A stretch of 64,000 bases of DNA from Rhizobium sp. CIAT894 (GCF_000172795.2 NZ_CP020947.1:2545001-2609000), one strand, 5' to 3'. Shown: positions 26,714 to 35,675, counted from the first letter of the stretch. Notes: generated by a model from the sequence alone, not told the origin. Made by a program: numbers and translations.

Positions 26714-26845
26714 TCAATGGATAGCCGCACCGGGCCGATATTTCCAGCCATTGTCGATGAGAAGCCTGTTCACCAGCGGGTCTCCCTGGACTGCCGGCTC
26801 GACGCAACGAAGAATGCCTGAGAAATGCGGGCCGCGCCCCTGCAT
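26714..26845 (-). CDS. Small hypothetical protein (43 residues)
   Basis: An ATG frame of 43 residues starts 13 nt after the SDR stop and ends before the cyclase gene on the same strand. The product ends in PLVNRLLIDNGWKYRPGAAI-His, with balanced, protein-like composition that other frames of this gap lack. I do not recognise the family. It could be a small conserved protein or the tail of a decayed gene; no strong ribosome site is seen, and coupling to the SDR gene is possible. Confidence 0.45.
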   Translation of the reverse strand: MQGRGPHFSGILRCVEPAVQGDPLVNRLLIDNGWKYRPGAAIH

Positions 26846-26858
26846 GCGGTATCTGCAT

Positions 26859-27629
26859 TCACATCCTGACGGTCATGCCGCCATCGACGGTCAATACATG
26901 GCCGTTGACGAAAGAGGCGGCAGCGCTGGCAAGAAACAGCGCCGCGCCGGCAATCTCGTCCGGGCGTCCCCAGCGCTGGACTGGGATGCGCTGGCGCACG
27001 AACGGCATCAATTCCTCGTTCGCAGCCATTGCCGCGTTCGTCTCGGTGGCAAACCAGCCAGGCGCAATCGCGTTGCTGGTGATGCCATGCGGGCCGAACT
27101 CCACCGCCATGCCGCGCATCAGACCGGTCAGGCCCTGCTTGGCCGCCGGATAGACGCAGTCACCGGGCATGACGACATGGCCGCTGATCGAGGTCACCGC
27201 GATCAGGCGGCCGTAGCTGCGCCGCTTCATCAGCACGGCCGCATCGCGCGAAAGCGTCATTGCCGCAGCCAGATCGGTGCGCAGCAATTCGATGATGCCC
27301 TCATCATCGAATTCGGCCAGCGGCCGCCTGTCGCGGGCGCCGACATTGTTGATCAGGATATCGAGCCGGCCGTGGATCTTGTCGATATCCGCCATCACGG
27401 CACGCTGGGCCTCGCGGTCGGTGACATCGAATACGGCGGCCTCCGCCGCGCCGCCAGCAGCTCGGATGCTCCTGACCGCGCCTTCCAGCGTTTCCGCCGT
27501 GCGTCCGGTGACGATGACATGCGCGCCGGCCTCGGCCAGGATGCGCGCCATCTCGAAGCCCAAGCCACGACCGCCGCCGGTCACCAGCGCCACCTGACCG
27601 GCCAGTGAAAATCGATCCAATATGCTCAT
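26859..27629 (-). CDS. Short-chain dehydrogenase/reductase
   Basis: A 256-residue classical SDR: cofactor motif TGGGRGLG (17-24), NNVGARD in place of NNAG, catalytic Ser149 region (VTSISG), Tyr160 and Lys164 (YPAAK), and the C-terminal [14 protein letters not shown]. It resembles gluconate 5-dehydrogenase and 3-oxoacyl reductase relatives. Arg/Thr after the second strand (VTGRT) suggests NADP. It is isolated between cobQ and the cyclase, so the substrate cannot be inferred. Confidence 0.9.
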   Translation of the reverse strand: MSILDRFSLAGQVALVTGGGRGLGFEMARILAEAGAHVIVTGRTAETLEGAVRSIRAAGGAAEAAVFDVTDREAQRAVMADIDKIHGRLDILINNVGARDRRPLAEFDDEGIIELLRTDLAAAMTLSRDAAVLMKRRSYGRLIAVTSISGHVVMPGDCVYPAAKQGLTGLMRGMAVEFGPHGITSNAIAPGWFATETNAAMAANEELMPFVRQRIPVQRWGRPDEIAGAALFLASAAASFVNGHVLTVDGGMTVRM

Positions 27630-27804
27630 GGTTTCATGGCTCTTAATCGGTTTCGTCGCGAGAATTAATGGACTCAGTCAACTAATTTTGCAAGAGCAGA
27701 AAGACGGCTGAGGATAGCAGGTCCCTGCCCGCGTCATCGACCTGGCGTTAGCCCCCACCGAGGAGCAGAAGGAGCAAGCCGCGCCCTTTGCATGGCACAC
27801 ACGT

Positions 27805-29259
27805 CTAGCCAATCAGCCTGGCAATCCAGCGCGGATCGAGGTGACGTTCCAATTCCTCGGCGACCTCGTCGAGCGCCTGCTCGACGCTCTCGCGGTAATT
27901 CCTCCGTTCGCCCGAGAGCCCAAAGCTTTGAAACAGCCGGGCGCGATAGGCATCGCTGCCGAAGAGCCCGTGCAGATAGGTGCCCATGATGCGGCCGTCC
28001 ACCGACAGCGCCCCGTCGGGCGTTCCGTCGACGATCGCCGAGGGCCTGTTGCAATCCGGGCCGCGGGTGATGCCGAGATGGATCTGGTAGCCGGTAAGCG
28101 GCGCGTCATATTCGGTCGAGCGGGCCTGGCTGTTGCGCACGGTTTTCTCAGGCGCCATCTCGGTCTCGACGTCAAGAAGCGCCAGCCCCGGCGTCTCGAG
28201 CGTCCCGCCCTCTATGCCGAGCGGATCGTGGACCATGCGACCGAGCATCTGGTATCCGCCGCAGATGCCGATTACCCGGCCACCGCGCCTGACATGCGCC
28301 TGGAGATCGCGGTCCCACCCTTCAGCCCTGAAATCAGCCAGATCGGAAATCGTCGATTTCGAGCCGGGAAGGACGATGAGGCTGGCATCGGTGGGCAGCC
28401 GCTCGCCCGATCGCACGAAGACCAGTTCGACATCCGGCTCGGTTCGCAGCGGGTCGAGGTCGTCGAAATTGGCGATGCGCGGAAGCACCGGCACGGCGAT
28501 CTTCAGCGCGCCCGCTCCACCCCTCGCCAGCCGTTCGAGCACGACCGAATCTTCGGCCGGCAGACGCGCAGCGCCCGGCAGCCACGGCACGACGCCGAAG
28601 CACGGCCAGCCGGTAAAGCCTTCGATGGCGCGGATGCCGTCGTCAAACAGCGAGACGTCGCCGCGGAACTTGTTGATGATGTAGCCCGCAATCATCGCCC
28701 GGTCCTCGTCGGCGAGAATCGCATGCGTGCCCACAAGCGAGGCGATGACGCCGCCGCGGTCGATATCGCCGACGAGCACGACGGGCACGCCGGCCCGCGT
28801 CGCAAAACCCATATTGGCGATATCGCCGGGCCGGAGATTGATTTCGGCCGGCGATCCCGCGCCTTCCACGATAACGAGATCGGCACCGGTGGCCACCGTC
28901 TCGAAACTTTCAAGCACGGCGCCGAGCAGTTGCGGCTTCAGCCGCTGATAGTCGCGCCCCTTGGCCTGGCCGAACACCTTGCCCTGCACGATGATCTGGC
29001 TGCCGTTTTCCGATTGCGGCTTGAGCAGCACCGGGTTCATGTACACCGAAGAGGGCGTGCGCGCAGCCAGCGACTGCAGCCACTGCGCCCGGCCGATCTC
29101 GCCGCCATCGTCGGCAACAGCGGCATTGTTCGACATGTTCTGCGGCTTGAACGGCCGCACGGCAAGCCCGCGATTGGCCGCCAGCCGGCAGAGGCCCGCG
29201 ACCAGCACCGTCTTGCCGACATCCGAGCCGGTTCCCTGCAGCATGATCGCTCTTGCCAT
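27805..29259 (-). CDS. cobQ: Cobyric acid synthase CobQ
   Basis: This 484-residue enzyme pairs an ATPase domain (IMLQGTGSDVGKTVLVAG at 5-22) with a C-terminal class I glutaminase carrying its nucleophile in VIGICGGYQMLGR and His in the TYLHGLF segment. It amidates carboxylates b, d, e and g of adenosylcobyrinic acid diamide. It stands apart from the other cob genes, and no riboswitch blocks are found upstream. Confidence 0.96.
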   Translation of the reverse strand: MARAIMLQGTGSDVGKTVLVAGLCRLAANRGLAVRPFKPQNMSNNAAVADDGGEIGRAQWLQSLAARTPSSVYMNPVLLKPQSENGSQIIVQGKVFGQAKGRDYQRLKPQLLGAVLESFETVATGADLVIVEGAGSPAEINLRPGDIANMGFATRAGVPVVLVGDIDRGGVIASLVGTHAILADEDRAMIAGYIINKFRGDVSLFDDGIRAIEGFTGWPCFGVVPWLPGAARLPAEDSVVLERLARGGAGALKIAVPVLPRIANFDDLDPLRTEPDVELVFVRSGERLPTDASLIVLPGSKSTISDLADFRAEGWDRDLQAHVRRGGRVIGICGGYQMLGRMVHDPLGIEGGTLETPGLALLDVETEMAPEKTVRNSQARSTEYDAPLTGYQIHLGITRGPDCNRPSAIVDGTPDGALSVDGRIMGTYLHGLFGSDAYRARLFQSFGLSGERRNYRESVEQALDEVAEELERHLDPRWIARLIG

Positions 29260-29830
29260 GGTGGCCGCCTTTCGCTGAGGCGAGGCCTACAATGGGCTGT
29301 TATACCGGGTCAAGGCTTGGCTTGGCTCTCGCGCCGCACAGAAACGCGAAAACCGCGCATTGCCTTGGCTCTGCGCGGTTTGCCGAAAACTCAGGCGTCT
29401 TCGCCCCTACACGGCGAAGCTCGCTTTCTCCAGTACGCACTACCTGAACCGAAGAAGCAGCGGTCATTGCCGCCACGACCCAACTGATAACGGCACATTC
29501 TTACCGGAGAGTTATTGAAGGCTTACGCAAATGTTAATTTCGAACTTTTTTGACATTCTTGCCGAAATTTCTGTTGAAGATCCGCCGACGATCGCCAAGG
29601 GCGTGCGTTTGACGCGCGGGCGCCATTTTTGGGATATTGACATAAATTCTTCGAATTCAATTATTTAGATGCGCAACCATGAGCAGAAGACGGTTGATTT
29701 CTGCGAGCGAACGCGTAGGCTTCGCCAAAATGCGCCATTGTTGACCATCGCCTGCGACGACACGCCGGACAGCTTTGTCGGTCGGTTTGAAATCCGGCCG
29801 CGCGTCCGCCTAAGAATTCGGGAAATGACG
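29260..29830. other. Divergent region between cobQ and the betaine-binding protein gene
   Basis: About 570 bp without a convincing gene. A 10-bp perfect hairpin AAACCGCGCA/TGCGCGGTTT occupies 29350-29382; read on the minus strand it is followed by TTTTC and could be an attenuator in the cobQ leader. The right part is AT-rich. TTGACA (29637-29642) and ATTATT (29660-29665), 17 bp apart, are a possible promoter for the gene at 29831. A frame upstream of 29831 lacks a ribosome site. Confidence 0.45.
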
Positions 29831-30826
29831 ATGAAGACGTATCTGATGACAGCCGTCTTTGCCGCGGCTCTTTCTACCATCGCGCCGGCCGAAGCCGCAG
29901 AGTGCGGCAAGGTTTCGATCGCCGAGATGAAATGGGCCTCGGCAGGGATCGCGGCAAACTTCGACAAGATCATCCTGGAAAAGGGCTACGGCTGCTCCGT
30001 TACCATCGTCGACGGCGACACCCTGCCGACATTCGCCTCGATGAACGAGAAAGGCACCCCCGACGTCGCCTCGGAATATTGGATCAATTCCGTCCGGTCC
30101 CTGCTCGATCAGGCCGTCAACGGCGGCCGGCTGGTGCAGGGAGCCGAGATCCTGGCCGACGGCGCGGTCGAGGGCTGGTGGATCCCGAAATTCATCGCCG
30201 ACTCCCACCCCGACATTCGTTCGGTCGAAGATGCGCTGAGACATCCCGAACTCTTCCCGGCAGAGGACGATGCGTCGAAGGGCGCGGTCTACAATTGCCC
30301 CGCCGATTGGAGCTGCCAGATATCGACCACCAATCTGTTCAAGGCGCTTGCCGCGGACAAGAAGAGCTTCGAACTGGTCGAGACAGGCAGCCCCGAACAG
30401 CTCGACGCCTCGATTTCCCGCGCCTTCGAAAACAAGGTTGGCTGGCTCGGTTACTACTGGGCGCCGACCGCCATCCTCGGCAAATACGACATGACGCGGC
30501 TGAGCTTCGGCGTCGGTCATGACAAGACCGAATGGGACCGCTGTACGGCAGTTGCCGGCTGCAACAGGCCGCAGCTCAATTCCTACCCCGTCTCACGCGC
30601 CTTCACATTGATGACGAGGTCCTTCGCCAGCCGCGCCGGGCCTGTCACCACCTATCTCAAAACCCGCAAATGGGACAATGGGACGATCAATCAGGTGCTC
30701 GCCTGGCAGGACGAAAACCGCGAGAGCAACGAGGATGCCGCGATCTATTTCCTTCGCAATTACGAGGGTCTGTGGATGAAATGGGTGCCGGCCGATATAG
30801 CCGTGAAGGTCAAGGCGAGCTTATAA
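29831..30826 (+). CDS. Periplasmic glycine betaine/proline-type ABC substrate-binding protein
   Basis: A 331-residue OpuAC/ProX-family binding protein with a signal peptide (MKTYLMTAVFAAALSTIAPA, cleaved near AEA). The ligand region includes SEYWINSVRSLL, EGWWIPKFIADSHPDI and GWLGYYWAPTAILG, whose tryptophans and tyrosines could form the aromatic cage for quaternary amines. ATG 29831 has GGGA seven nt upstream; ATG 29825 is too close to it. No permease or ATPase gene is adjacent, so it is an orphan component that must use a distant transporter. Confidence 0.88.
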   Translation: MKTYLMTAVFAAALSTIAPAEAAECGKVSIAEMKWASAGIAANFDKIILEKGYGCSVTIVDGDTLPTFASMNEKGTPDVASEYWINSVRSLLDQAVNGGRLVQGAEILADGAVEGWWIPKFIADSHPDIRSVEDALRHPELFPAEDDASKGAVYNCPADWSCQISTTNLFKALAADKKSFELVETGSPEQLDASISRAFENKVGWLGYYWAPTAILGKYDMTRLSFGVGHDKTEWDRCTAVAGCNRPQLNSYPVSRAFTLMTRSFASRAGPVTTYLKTRKWDNGTINQVLAWQDENRESNEDAAIYFLRNYEGLWMKWVPADIAVKVKASL

Positions 30827-30860
30827 CGTCAGGATACGATCAACGACCGGACGATTCGAC

Positions 30861-31211
30861 ATGACTGGCAATGTTCCCTTCCCCGACCGCGATACCGTTG
30901 CGGAAAAGCTTGCTACGCTGTCGGAGGCCGACAAGTCATACTTGGCGCTGCTCATGGAAAACGCCGCTCAGGACGACAATCTGCTGGAAGGCCTGCGCCG
31001 CCATCTCGATCTTGCCGCGGCGTCGCGATTGCTTAACTCACTGAAGCTCGAAAATCTCGGACTGTGGCTGGGGACCGAGGCGCCCGACCGTCTGCAGATC
31101 AGGCTGATGGAAACTGCCCGTTCCAGCCAGCATCCCGCCTATCAAGCCGTCCGGACCGGCCTTAGCCGATCCGGCGGCCTCGAAAAGGCGTATCCCCCGG
31201 TCGCCCGTTAG
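30861..31211 (+). CDS. Hypothetical helical protein
   Basis: The 116 residues have no signal peptide and appear mostly alpha-helical, with conserved-looking hydrophobic runs (SYLALLMENAAQDDNLLEGL, ASRLLNSLKLENLGLWL). I recognise no family. The start lies 34 nt after the binding-protein stop on the same strand, so co-transcription is likely, but a link to betaine uptake is only a guess. Confidence 0.55.
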   Translation: MTGNVPFPDRDTVAEKLATLSEADKSYLALLMENAAQDDNLLEGLRRHLDLAAASRLLNSLKLENLGLWLGTEAPDRLQIRLMETARSSQHPAYQAVRTGLSRSGGLEKAYPPVAR

Positions 31212-31226
31212 GCCCCGGCCACCCGC

Positions 31227-31264
31227 TAGAGTGGTCCGGCCCCGCCACCAATAGAGTGGTCCGG
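31227..31264. repeat. Two tandem copies of TAGAGTGGTCCGG, 25-bp period
   Basis: TAGAGTGGTCCGG occurs at 31227-31239 and 31252-31264, with similar GC-rich spacers. It lies in the gap between the convergent hypothetical gene and entericidin gene. Purpose unknown. Confidence 0.7.
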
Positions 31265-31309
31265 ACCCGGCCAAGATGACCCCGATCAGCCGGCAAACCT
31301 TTCAGCCGA

Positions 31310-31465
31310 TCACTTCTTTGCGGCACGGTCGACCGAACGGCCGGCGTCCTGAGTCGCGTTGACGGCGTTCGCCGTATCTTTTCCCATGCCGCGGATCGTG
31401 TTGCCGCAGGAGGAAAGAGCAAGAAGAACCATAAAGGCTGCGGCAATTTTGGCCGTTGTCGTCAT
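31310..31465 (-). CDS. Entericidin A/B-family lipoprotein
   Basis: The 51-residue product has a short signal peptide with lipobox LALSSC-G (Cys20), then GNTIRGMGKDTANAVNATQD and a basic tail, the typical entericidin pattern. Such small lipoproteins are stress-induced, and one of the E. coli pair is called a toxin and the other an antidote. Only one copy is visible here. The start codon is ATG 31465. Confidence 0.85.
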   Translation of the reverse strand: MTTTAKIAAAFMVLLALSSCGNTIRGMGKDTANAVNATQDAGRSVDRAAKK

Positions 31466-31564
31466 TTCGAATATCCTTGTTTGAAATCAACCCCGAACAG
31501 CACTCATGCCATCCGCGCCGATAACGCACAAGGGAGCAAAAGGTTCAACGGCTGAAAGACATGC

Positions 31565-32464
31565 TCAGGCGGCGACCGCCTTCGCTTTTTCGGCAAAAGC
31601 GCCGCGAATACTGTCGGCCACCGTCTCGATCGGCCCCGACATCTGCGAGGCTGTCAGCAGGCGGATATCGAAAGAGCCGAGCTCCGGCAGCCCTTCCTGC
31701 AGGCCGAGGATCGTCATGTCCTCGCTGACATAGGAGAGCGGCAGCGGCGCAATAGCCAGATCGGAGAGCACGGCGGCGCGCTGCGCCATCGTATGGCCGC
31801 TGAGATAGGCGACCCGATAAGGCCGCTTATTGCGCTCGAGCTGGGAGAGCGCCTCCTGCCTCCAGATGCAGCCGTCTTCCCAGATCGAGATCGGCAAGGG
31901 ATCGCGCCGATGCGCCGAGCCGCAGCGGGCGCCGGTCCAGACCAGCCGCTCGCGGAATACCACCTCGCCGCCGGTCGGGAACGGCCGCGTCGCGCAGTTG
32001 ATCAGCGCCAGGTCGAGCCGTTGTTCCTCCATGCGTTTCTTCAATCCGACGCTCATGTCGATCGTCACGTCGACCATGATGCCGGGATAGCTTTCGGCAA
32101 AGCTCTTCAGAATTCTCGGCAGCAGCCGCTCGCCGATATCTTCGGGCGCGCCGAGCCTGACGACACCTGTTAGTTCCGGCATGATGAAGCGTGACACCGC
32201 CTCGTTCGAAAGCGCCAGGATGTTGCGGGCGTAAGAGAGCAGCATCTCGCCATGCCGCGTCAGCGATACCGAGCGGGCGTCACGCAAAAACAGCGTGGCG
32301 CCGAGCTGCTCCTCGAGCTTCTTGATCTGCATGGAGACCGCCGACGGCGTGCGGAACACCGCTTCGGCGGCGGTGGAAAAATTGCCGGTTTCGGCGATGG
32401 CGACGAAGGTGCGCAGCACATCGTTGTCAAGCAAAGGAATGGGACGGCGAAAGGGAAGGCTCAT
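31565..32464 (-). CDS. LysR-family transcriptional regulator
   Basis: A 299-residue LTTR with an N-terminal winged helix (DNDVLRTFVAIAETGNFSTA, AEAVFRTPSAVSMQIKKLEE) and a co-inducer domain from about 95. ATG 32464 places the HTH at the usual position; the upstream in-frame ATG at 32587 would add 41 non-homologous residues over the promoter. It is divergent from a small DUF1127-like gene with an ATCA-N7-TGAT site between them. Confidence 0.88.
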   Translation of the reverse strand: MSLPFRRPIPLLDNDVLRTFVAIAETGNFSTAAEAVFRTPSAVSMQIKKLEEQLGATLFLRDARSVSLTRHGEMLLSYARNILALSNEAVSRFIMPELTGVVRLGAPEDIGERLLPRILKSFAESYPGIMVDVTIDMSVGLKKRMEEQRLDLALINCATRPFPTGGEVVFRERLVWTGARCGSAHRRDPLPISIWEDGCIWRQEALSQLERNKRPYRVAYLSGHTMAQRAAVLSDLAIAPLPLSYVSEDMTILGLQEGLPELGSFDIRLLTASQMSGPIETVADSIRGAFAEKAKAVAA

Positions 32465-32501
32465 CGTCGCATCTTTCAATTTTTCTGATTTATAACCGCA
32501 T

Positions 32502-32516
32502 ATCATTTTGTTTGAT
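32502..32516. promoter_or_regulatory. Possible LysR-type operator (T-N11-A)
   Basis: ATCATTTTGTTTGAT is a 15-bp dyad of the ATCA-N7-TGAT type, 38 bp upstream of the LysR start and 62 bp upstream of the divergent small gene, the usual place for LTTR autoregulation. Confidence 0.5.
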
Positions 32517-32578
32517 TGAATGTCAATCGCCTCGCATAGTCTGGCTATTGGAAACCGATGCAGCAAAGGAGGCTCGAC

Positions 32579-32797
32579 ATGGCGCAAACAAGCACCTGGA
32601 ATATCCTACAAGCCCTCTCCGCATTCAAGTCGCGCTGGCGCAGAGACGTGAACCGCGAACATGCACTGCGGGAATTGAGGCGATTTCCATCGCACCTGCT
32701 GGCCGATTGCCAGCGTGAAATGGAGCTGCCCCTTCTGAGCAGCGCCGCCGGCCAGAAGAAGGTTCTGAGAATCGTCGAATCATCGGGCCGCGCATGA
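32579..32797 (+). CDS. Small basic protein, DUF1127/YjiS-like
   Basis: A 72-residue protein with a basic helix (FKSRWRRDVNREHALRELRR) followed by FPSHLLADCQREMEL, which resembles the arginine-rich helix and L--DIGL end of DUF1127 proteins. AAAGGAGG precedes ATG 32579 by about 7 nt, so this start is well supported. DUF1127 proteins in alphaproteobacteria have been tied to RNA turnover and stress; membership here is tentative. It is divergent from the LysR gene, which may control it. Confidence 0.65.
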   Translation: MAQTSTWNILQALSAFKSRWRRDVNREHALRELRRFPSHLLADCQREMELPLLSSAAGQKKVLRIVESSGRA

Positions 32798-32839
32798 TGT
32801 GCGGCCCGGCGGTTGTCAGGATTTCAGCTCATGGGGCGA

Positions 32840-33448
32840 TCACATCCCGCCCAGCAGCTTGAACGCGATCACCCACATGGTGAAAGCGACGAGCGTTTCC
32901 AGCATCCGCCAGGACGAAGGTTTCGAGAAGATTGGCCGCAGCCATGCCGCGCCATATCCGAGGAAAAAGAAAAACAGGAAAGAGCCCGTTACCGCGCCGG
33001 CGGCAAACGATGCCTGCTGCCCGGGATAACGCGTCGAGATCGTGCCGAGCAGCACGACCGTGTCGAGATAGACATGCGGATTGAGCCAGGTAAGCGCGAG
33101 GCAGGTCGCGAGCGTCTGCTGGAAACTCGCCGTTTTGGCCTCCGTCGCCGAGAGGGCAGCGGATGACCGCAAGGCGGAGTAAAGGCTCTTGGCGCCGTAC
33201 CAGGCAAGAAAGGCGGCTCCGCCATAACGCATGAGCGGATCGAGCCAGGGCAGCAACCTGGCGATCTGCTGCAGGCTGGTGACGCCGAGCACGATCAGCG
33301 CGGCATCCGACAAGGCGCATGCGAGGCAGACGGCGAAGACATGTTCATTGCGCAGGCCCTGGCGAAGAATGAAGGCGTTTTGTGCGCCGATGGCGACAAT
33401 CAGGCTGAGGCCCATCATCAGGCCCGTGACATAAATCGAAAAACTCAT
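32840..33448 (-). CDS. ArgO/LysE-family amino acid exporter
   Basis: A 202-residue inner membrane protein with about six segments. YVTGLMMGLSLIVAIGAQNAFILRQGL is the LysE/ArgO N-terminal signature (split in the chain as GLMMGLSLIVAIGAQNAF), and LALTWLNPHVYLDTVVLLG marks the middle. It probably exports arginine or lysine. ATG 33448 matches the family start; a GTG at 33469 is an alternative. The divergent LysR gene of the ArgP/LysG group fits as its regulator. Confidence 0.9.
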   Translation of the reverse strand: MSFSIYVTGLMMGLSLIVAIGAQNAFILRQGLRNEHVFAVCLACALSDAALIVLGVTSLQQIARLLPWLDPLMRYGGAAFLAWYGAKSLYSALRSSAALSATEAKTASFQQTLATCLALTWLNPHVYLDTVVLLGTISTRYPGQQASFAAGAVTGSFLFFFFLGYGAAWLRPIFSKPSSWRMLETLVAFTMWVIAFKLLGGM

Positions 33449-33548
33449 CGTTTCGGCGAGCGCCCCCACTTCGGTGGTGGTTGAGGTATCGCCATTCGCC
33501 GAATTAGGCTAATTAATCTGCGTTACCCCAATTAAGCGAAACTAATCC

Positions 33549-34442
33549 ATGCTCGACTATTCCGCTCTCCGCGCTGTCGCAACCATTGTCCAAACGGGCA
33601 GCTTCGAGAGAGCTGCAACCGCGCTGAACGTAACACCTTCGGCCATTTCGCAGCGGGTGAAACAACTCGAAGAGCGTCTCGGCACCGTCCTGATCGTCAG
33701 AGGCATCCCGTGCACGGCGACTGAAAAAGGAGAATGGCTCTGCCGCCACATGGAGAATGTCGGCATGCTGGAGGCGGAACTCTTCGGGCAACTGCCGGCT
33801 CTCGTCGACCCCGACGAACCACGCCAAAGGGTGACGCTTCAGATCGCGACCAATGCCGACAGTCTCGGGACATGGTTTGTGGAGGCCATGTCGAATTTCG
33901 CCAAGAACTCTTCCTATCTGCTGAATATCGCCGTCGACGACCAGGACCATACCGCCGAGTGGCTGCAGCGCGGGCGGGTGATCGCCGCCGTCACCAGCCT
34001 GGAAAAGCCGATCCGGGGGTGCCGGCGTTTTGCGCTTGGGGTCCTGCGTTATCACGCCACCGCCACGCCAGACTTCGTCGCCCGCCACTTTCCCCAAGGC
34101 GTGACCGCCGAGGCGATTAGCAACGCTCCCGCCCTCACCTTCAATCAGAAGGACAGGCTGCAGAGCAACTGGATACGCAGAACGTTCGGGCAGGATGTCG
34201 ATTACCCCACCCACTGGCTGCCCTCACCGCAAAGTTTCGTCGAGGCAAGCCTTTCCGGCATGTGCTGGGGAATGAACCCGATCCAGTTGACTCGCGAACA
34301 TCTGGCATCGGGACGGTTGGTGGAGCTGGTTCCCGACACGCCGCTCGATGTTCCGCTCTATTGGCAGATAAACCGCCTCGCCGCCGATCGCCTGGTGGAA
34401 TTGACCCGCGAAGTCGTCGCGGTGGCAAAGCGCCGTCTCTGA
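33549..34442 (+). CDS. LysR-family regulator, ArgP/LysG group
   Basis: A 297-residue LTTR whose N terminus MLDYSALRAVATIVQTGSFE and VTPSAISQRVKQLEERLG match ArgP (IciA)/LysG closely. ArgP-type proteins sense arginine or lysine and activate an exporter gene. Here the exporter is divergent, 100 bp away, and the gap holds the AT-rich sequence TTAGGCTAATTAATCTGCG that may include the binding site. Confidence 0.9.
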   Translation: MLDYSALRAVATIVQTGSFERAATALNVTPSAISQRVKQLEERLGTVLIVRGIPCTATEKGEWLCRHMENVGMLEAELFGQLPALVDPDEPRQRVTLQIATNADSLGTWFVEAMSNFAKNSSYLLNIAVDDQDHTAEWLQRGRVIAAVTSLEKPIRGCRRFALGVLRYHATATPDFVARHFPQGVTAEAISNAPALTFNQKDRLQSNWIRRTFGQDVDYPTHWLPSPQSFVEASLSGMCWGMNPIQLTREHLASGRLVELVPDTPLDVPLYWQINRLAADRLVELTREVVAVAKRRL

Positions 34443-34512
34443 TCGTTATTACAGACGCGTCCTCTTCAGGCGGGTACGGCTCGATCGAAGACCTTCGCGT
34501 CGTCCGGAGCGA

Positions 34513-34866
34513 TCAAACATAAGCGGTGCGGTTACCGAATTCGCTGTTTTCGTCAAAATTCTTCGTGCCGATGCGCTCGCTCTCGCCGGAGAGTTCCTTC
34601 GGCGCCGTGGCGGCTGGCTTCGAAGCGGCCGACACCTCGGTTTGGCTGCTCTCTGATGCTTCGAGCTTGGCAATCTTGGCTTCCAGCGTCTCGATGGATT
34701 TCTCGATCGTGGCCTTCTCTTTCTCGTCCTGCGTTTGCGAGAGAGCTTCCTGCTTGTCGGCAAGCTGCGCCTCGAGAGAAGCAAGCTGGTCCGACGAACT
34801 GGACGACGAGGTTGAAGCGGCTGAACTCAAAATGGTGGATGCAGAACTGGAAATTGCGCTGACCAT
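34513..34866 (-). CDS. Hypothetical coiled-coil protein
   Basis: The 117 residues start with a Ser/Ala-rich stretch (SSASTILSSAASTSSSSSSD) and continue as a charged heptad coiled coil (LASLEAQLADKQEALSQTQ, KATIEKSIETLEAKIAKLEA), ending in a polar tail. No signal peptide. It resembles small flagellar- or stress-linked coiled-coil proteins, but I cannot assign a family. It is convergent with the ArgP gene. Confidence 0.6.
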   Translation of the reverse strand: MVSAISSSASTILSSAASTSSSSSSDQLASLEAQLADKQEALSQTQDEKEKATIEKSIETLEAKIAKLEASESSQTEVSAASKPAATAPKELSGESERIGTKNFDENSEFGNRTAYV

Positions 34867-35004
34867 AAGAAGGACTTTCGGTGATGGAATGTCATCTCAT
34901 AGGCCACGAATGGTAAATGCCCGATAAATAAAGTACTATGCAGTACCATTTTTATAACAATTATGGCGCGGCGCCGAACTCGACGCCGCTTTGAGTATCG
35001 TGCC

Positions 35005-35493
35005 CTATGCGATAGCGATAATCTCCAGCTCCTGGCCACCCGTTTCCGCCACATCGCCGACCGCTTTGCCCATCAGCAATCGCGCCACCGGGGAGACATA
35101 GGAAATCGATCCGGCCTTGGGATCGGCTTCGTCCTCGCCGACGATCCGATAGGTCTGCACCCGCCCGTCGTCGCGGCGGAAGGTCACCGTGCTGCCGAAG
35201 GCGACAGCGTCGGTTGATGATGCGTCAGCCATGAGCTGGGCGGTGCGCAGCCTTGCCTTGAGGTAGCGCAGGTCGCGCAAGGGACCCGCCGCCTGCCGCC
35301 GCCGTTCATTCACATCGTCGATGGTATTCGCCGCATCATAGGCTTCGCGAGCCTGCTGGAACTGCAATTCTAGAGCCCTCAACCCCGCTTCCGTGACAAG
35401 GTTCAGATGCGGCGAAACCGGACGGTCGGGCAACAAGGTTTCCGAAGCGGTTTCGAAACTCTCTTCCTTGGTGAACGCGACGGCCAATTCCAT
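35005..35493 (-). CDS. GreA/GreB-family transcription factor
   Basis: The 162 residues hold an N-terminal coiled coil (LVTEAGLRALELQFQQAREA, DLRYLKARLRTAQLM) and the C-terminal FKBP-like GreA/GreB domain (VAFGSTVTFRRDDGRVQTYR, IVGEDEADPKAGSISYVSPV, ARLLMGKAVGDV). The coiled coil is shorter than in housekeeping GreA, so it may be a Gre-like factor that binds RNA polymerase rather than a cleavage factor. It is divergent from mgtC. Confidence 0.85.
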   Translation of the reverse strand: MELAVAFTKEESFETASETLLPDRPVSPHLNLVTEAGLRALELQFQQAREAYDAANTIDDVNERRRQAAGPLRDLRYLKARLRTAQLMADASSTDAVAFGSTVTFRRDDGRVQTYRIVGEDEADPKAGSISYVSPVARLLMGKAVGDVAETGGQELEIIAIA

Positions 35494-35675
35494 ACTCCGT
35501 TTTGGGCGCAGCGCGCCTATCGCTGACGGGCAAACCGCCCCTATTTGAAATCAACCATACACCGGCTGCGGCCGAACCGCCAATCTCGGCCTGTCGGCGC
35601 TGATGCCGGCAACTGGAACGTCCTGCGCTGCATGGCGTTTTAGATCCGGGACGCATCGAGGCTGAGGAGGATCGA

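Noticed and set aside
26625..26858. 77-codon minus-strand frame overlapping the 43-residue candidate
   Set aside because: Arg-rich translation without protein-like pattern; the shorter frame at 26714-26845 reads better.
27841..29487. 548-codon plus-strand frame opposite cobQ
   Set aside because: Antisense to a well-conserved enzyme and without recognisable domains.
29260..29669. Possible riboswitch upstream of cobQ
   Set aside because: No B12-box or conserved core; only a simple 10-bp hairpin is present.
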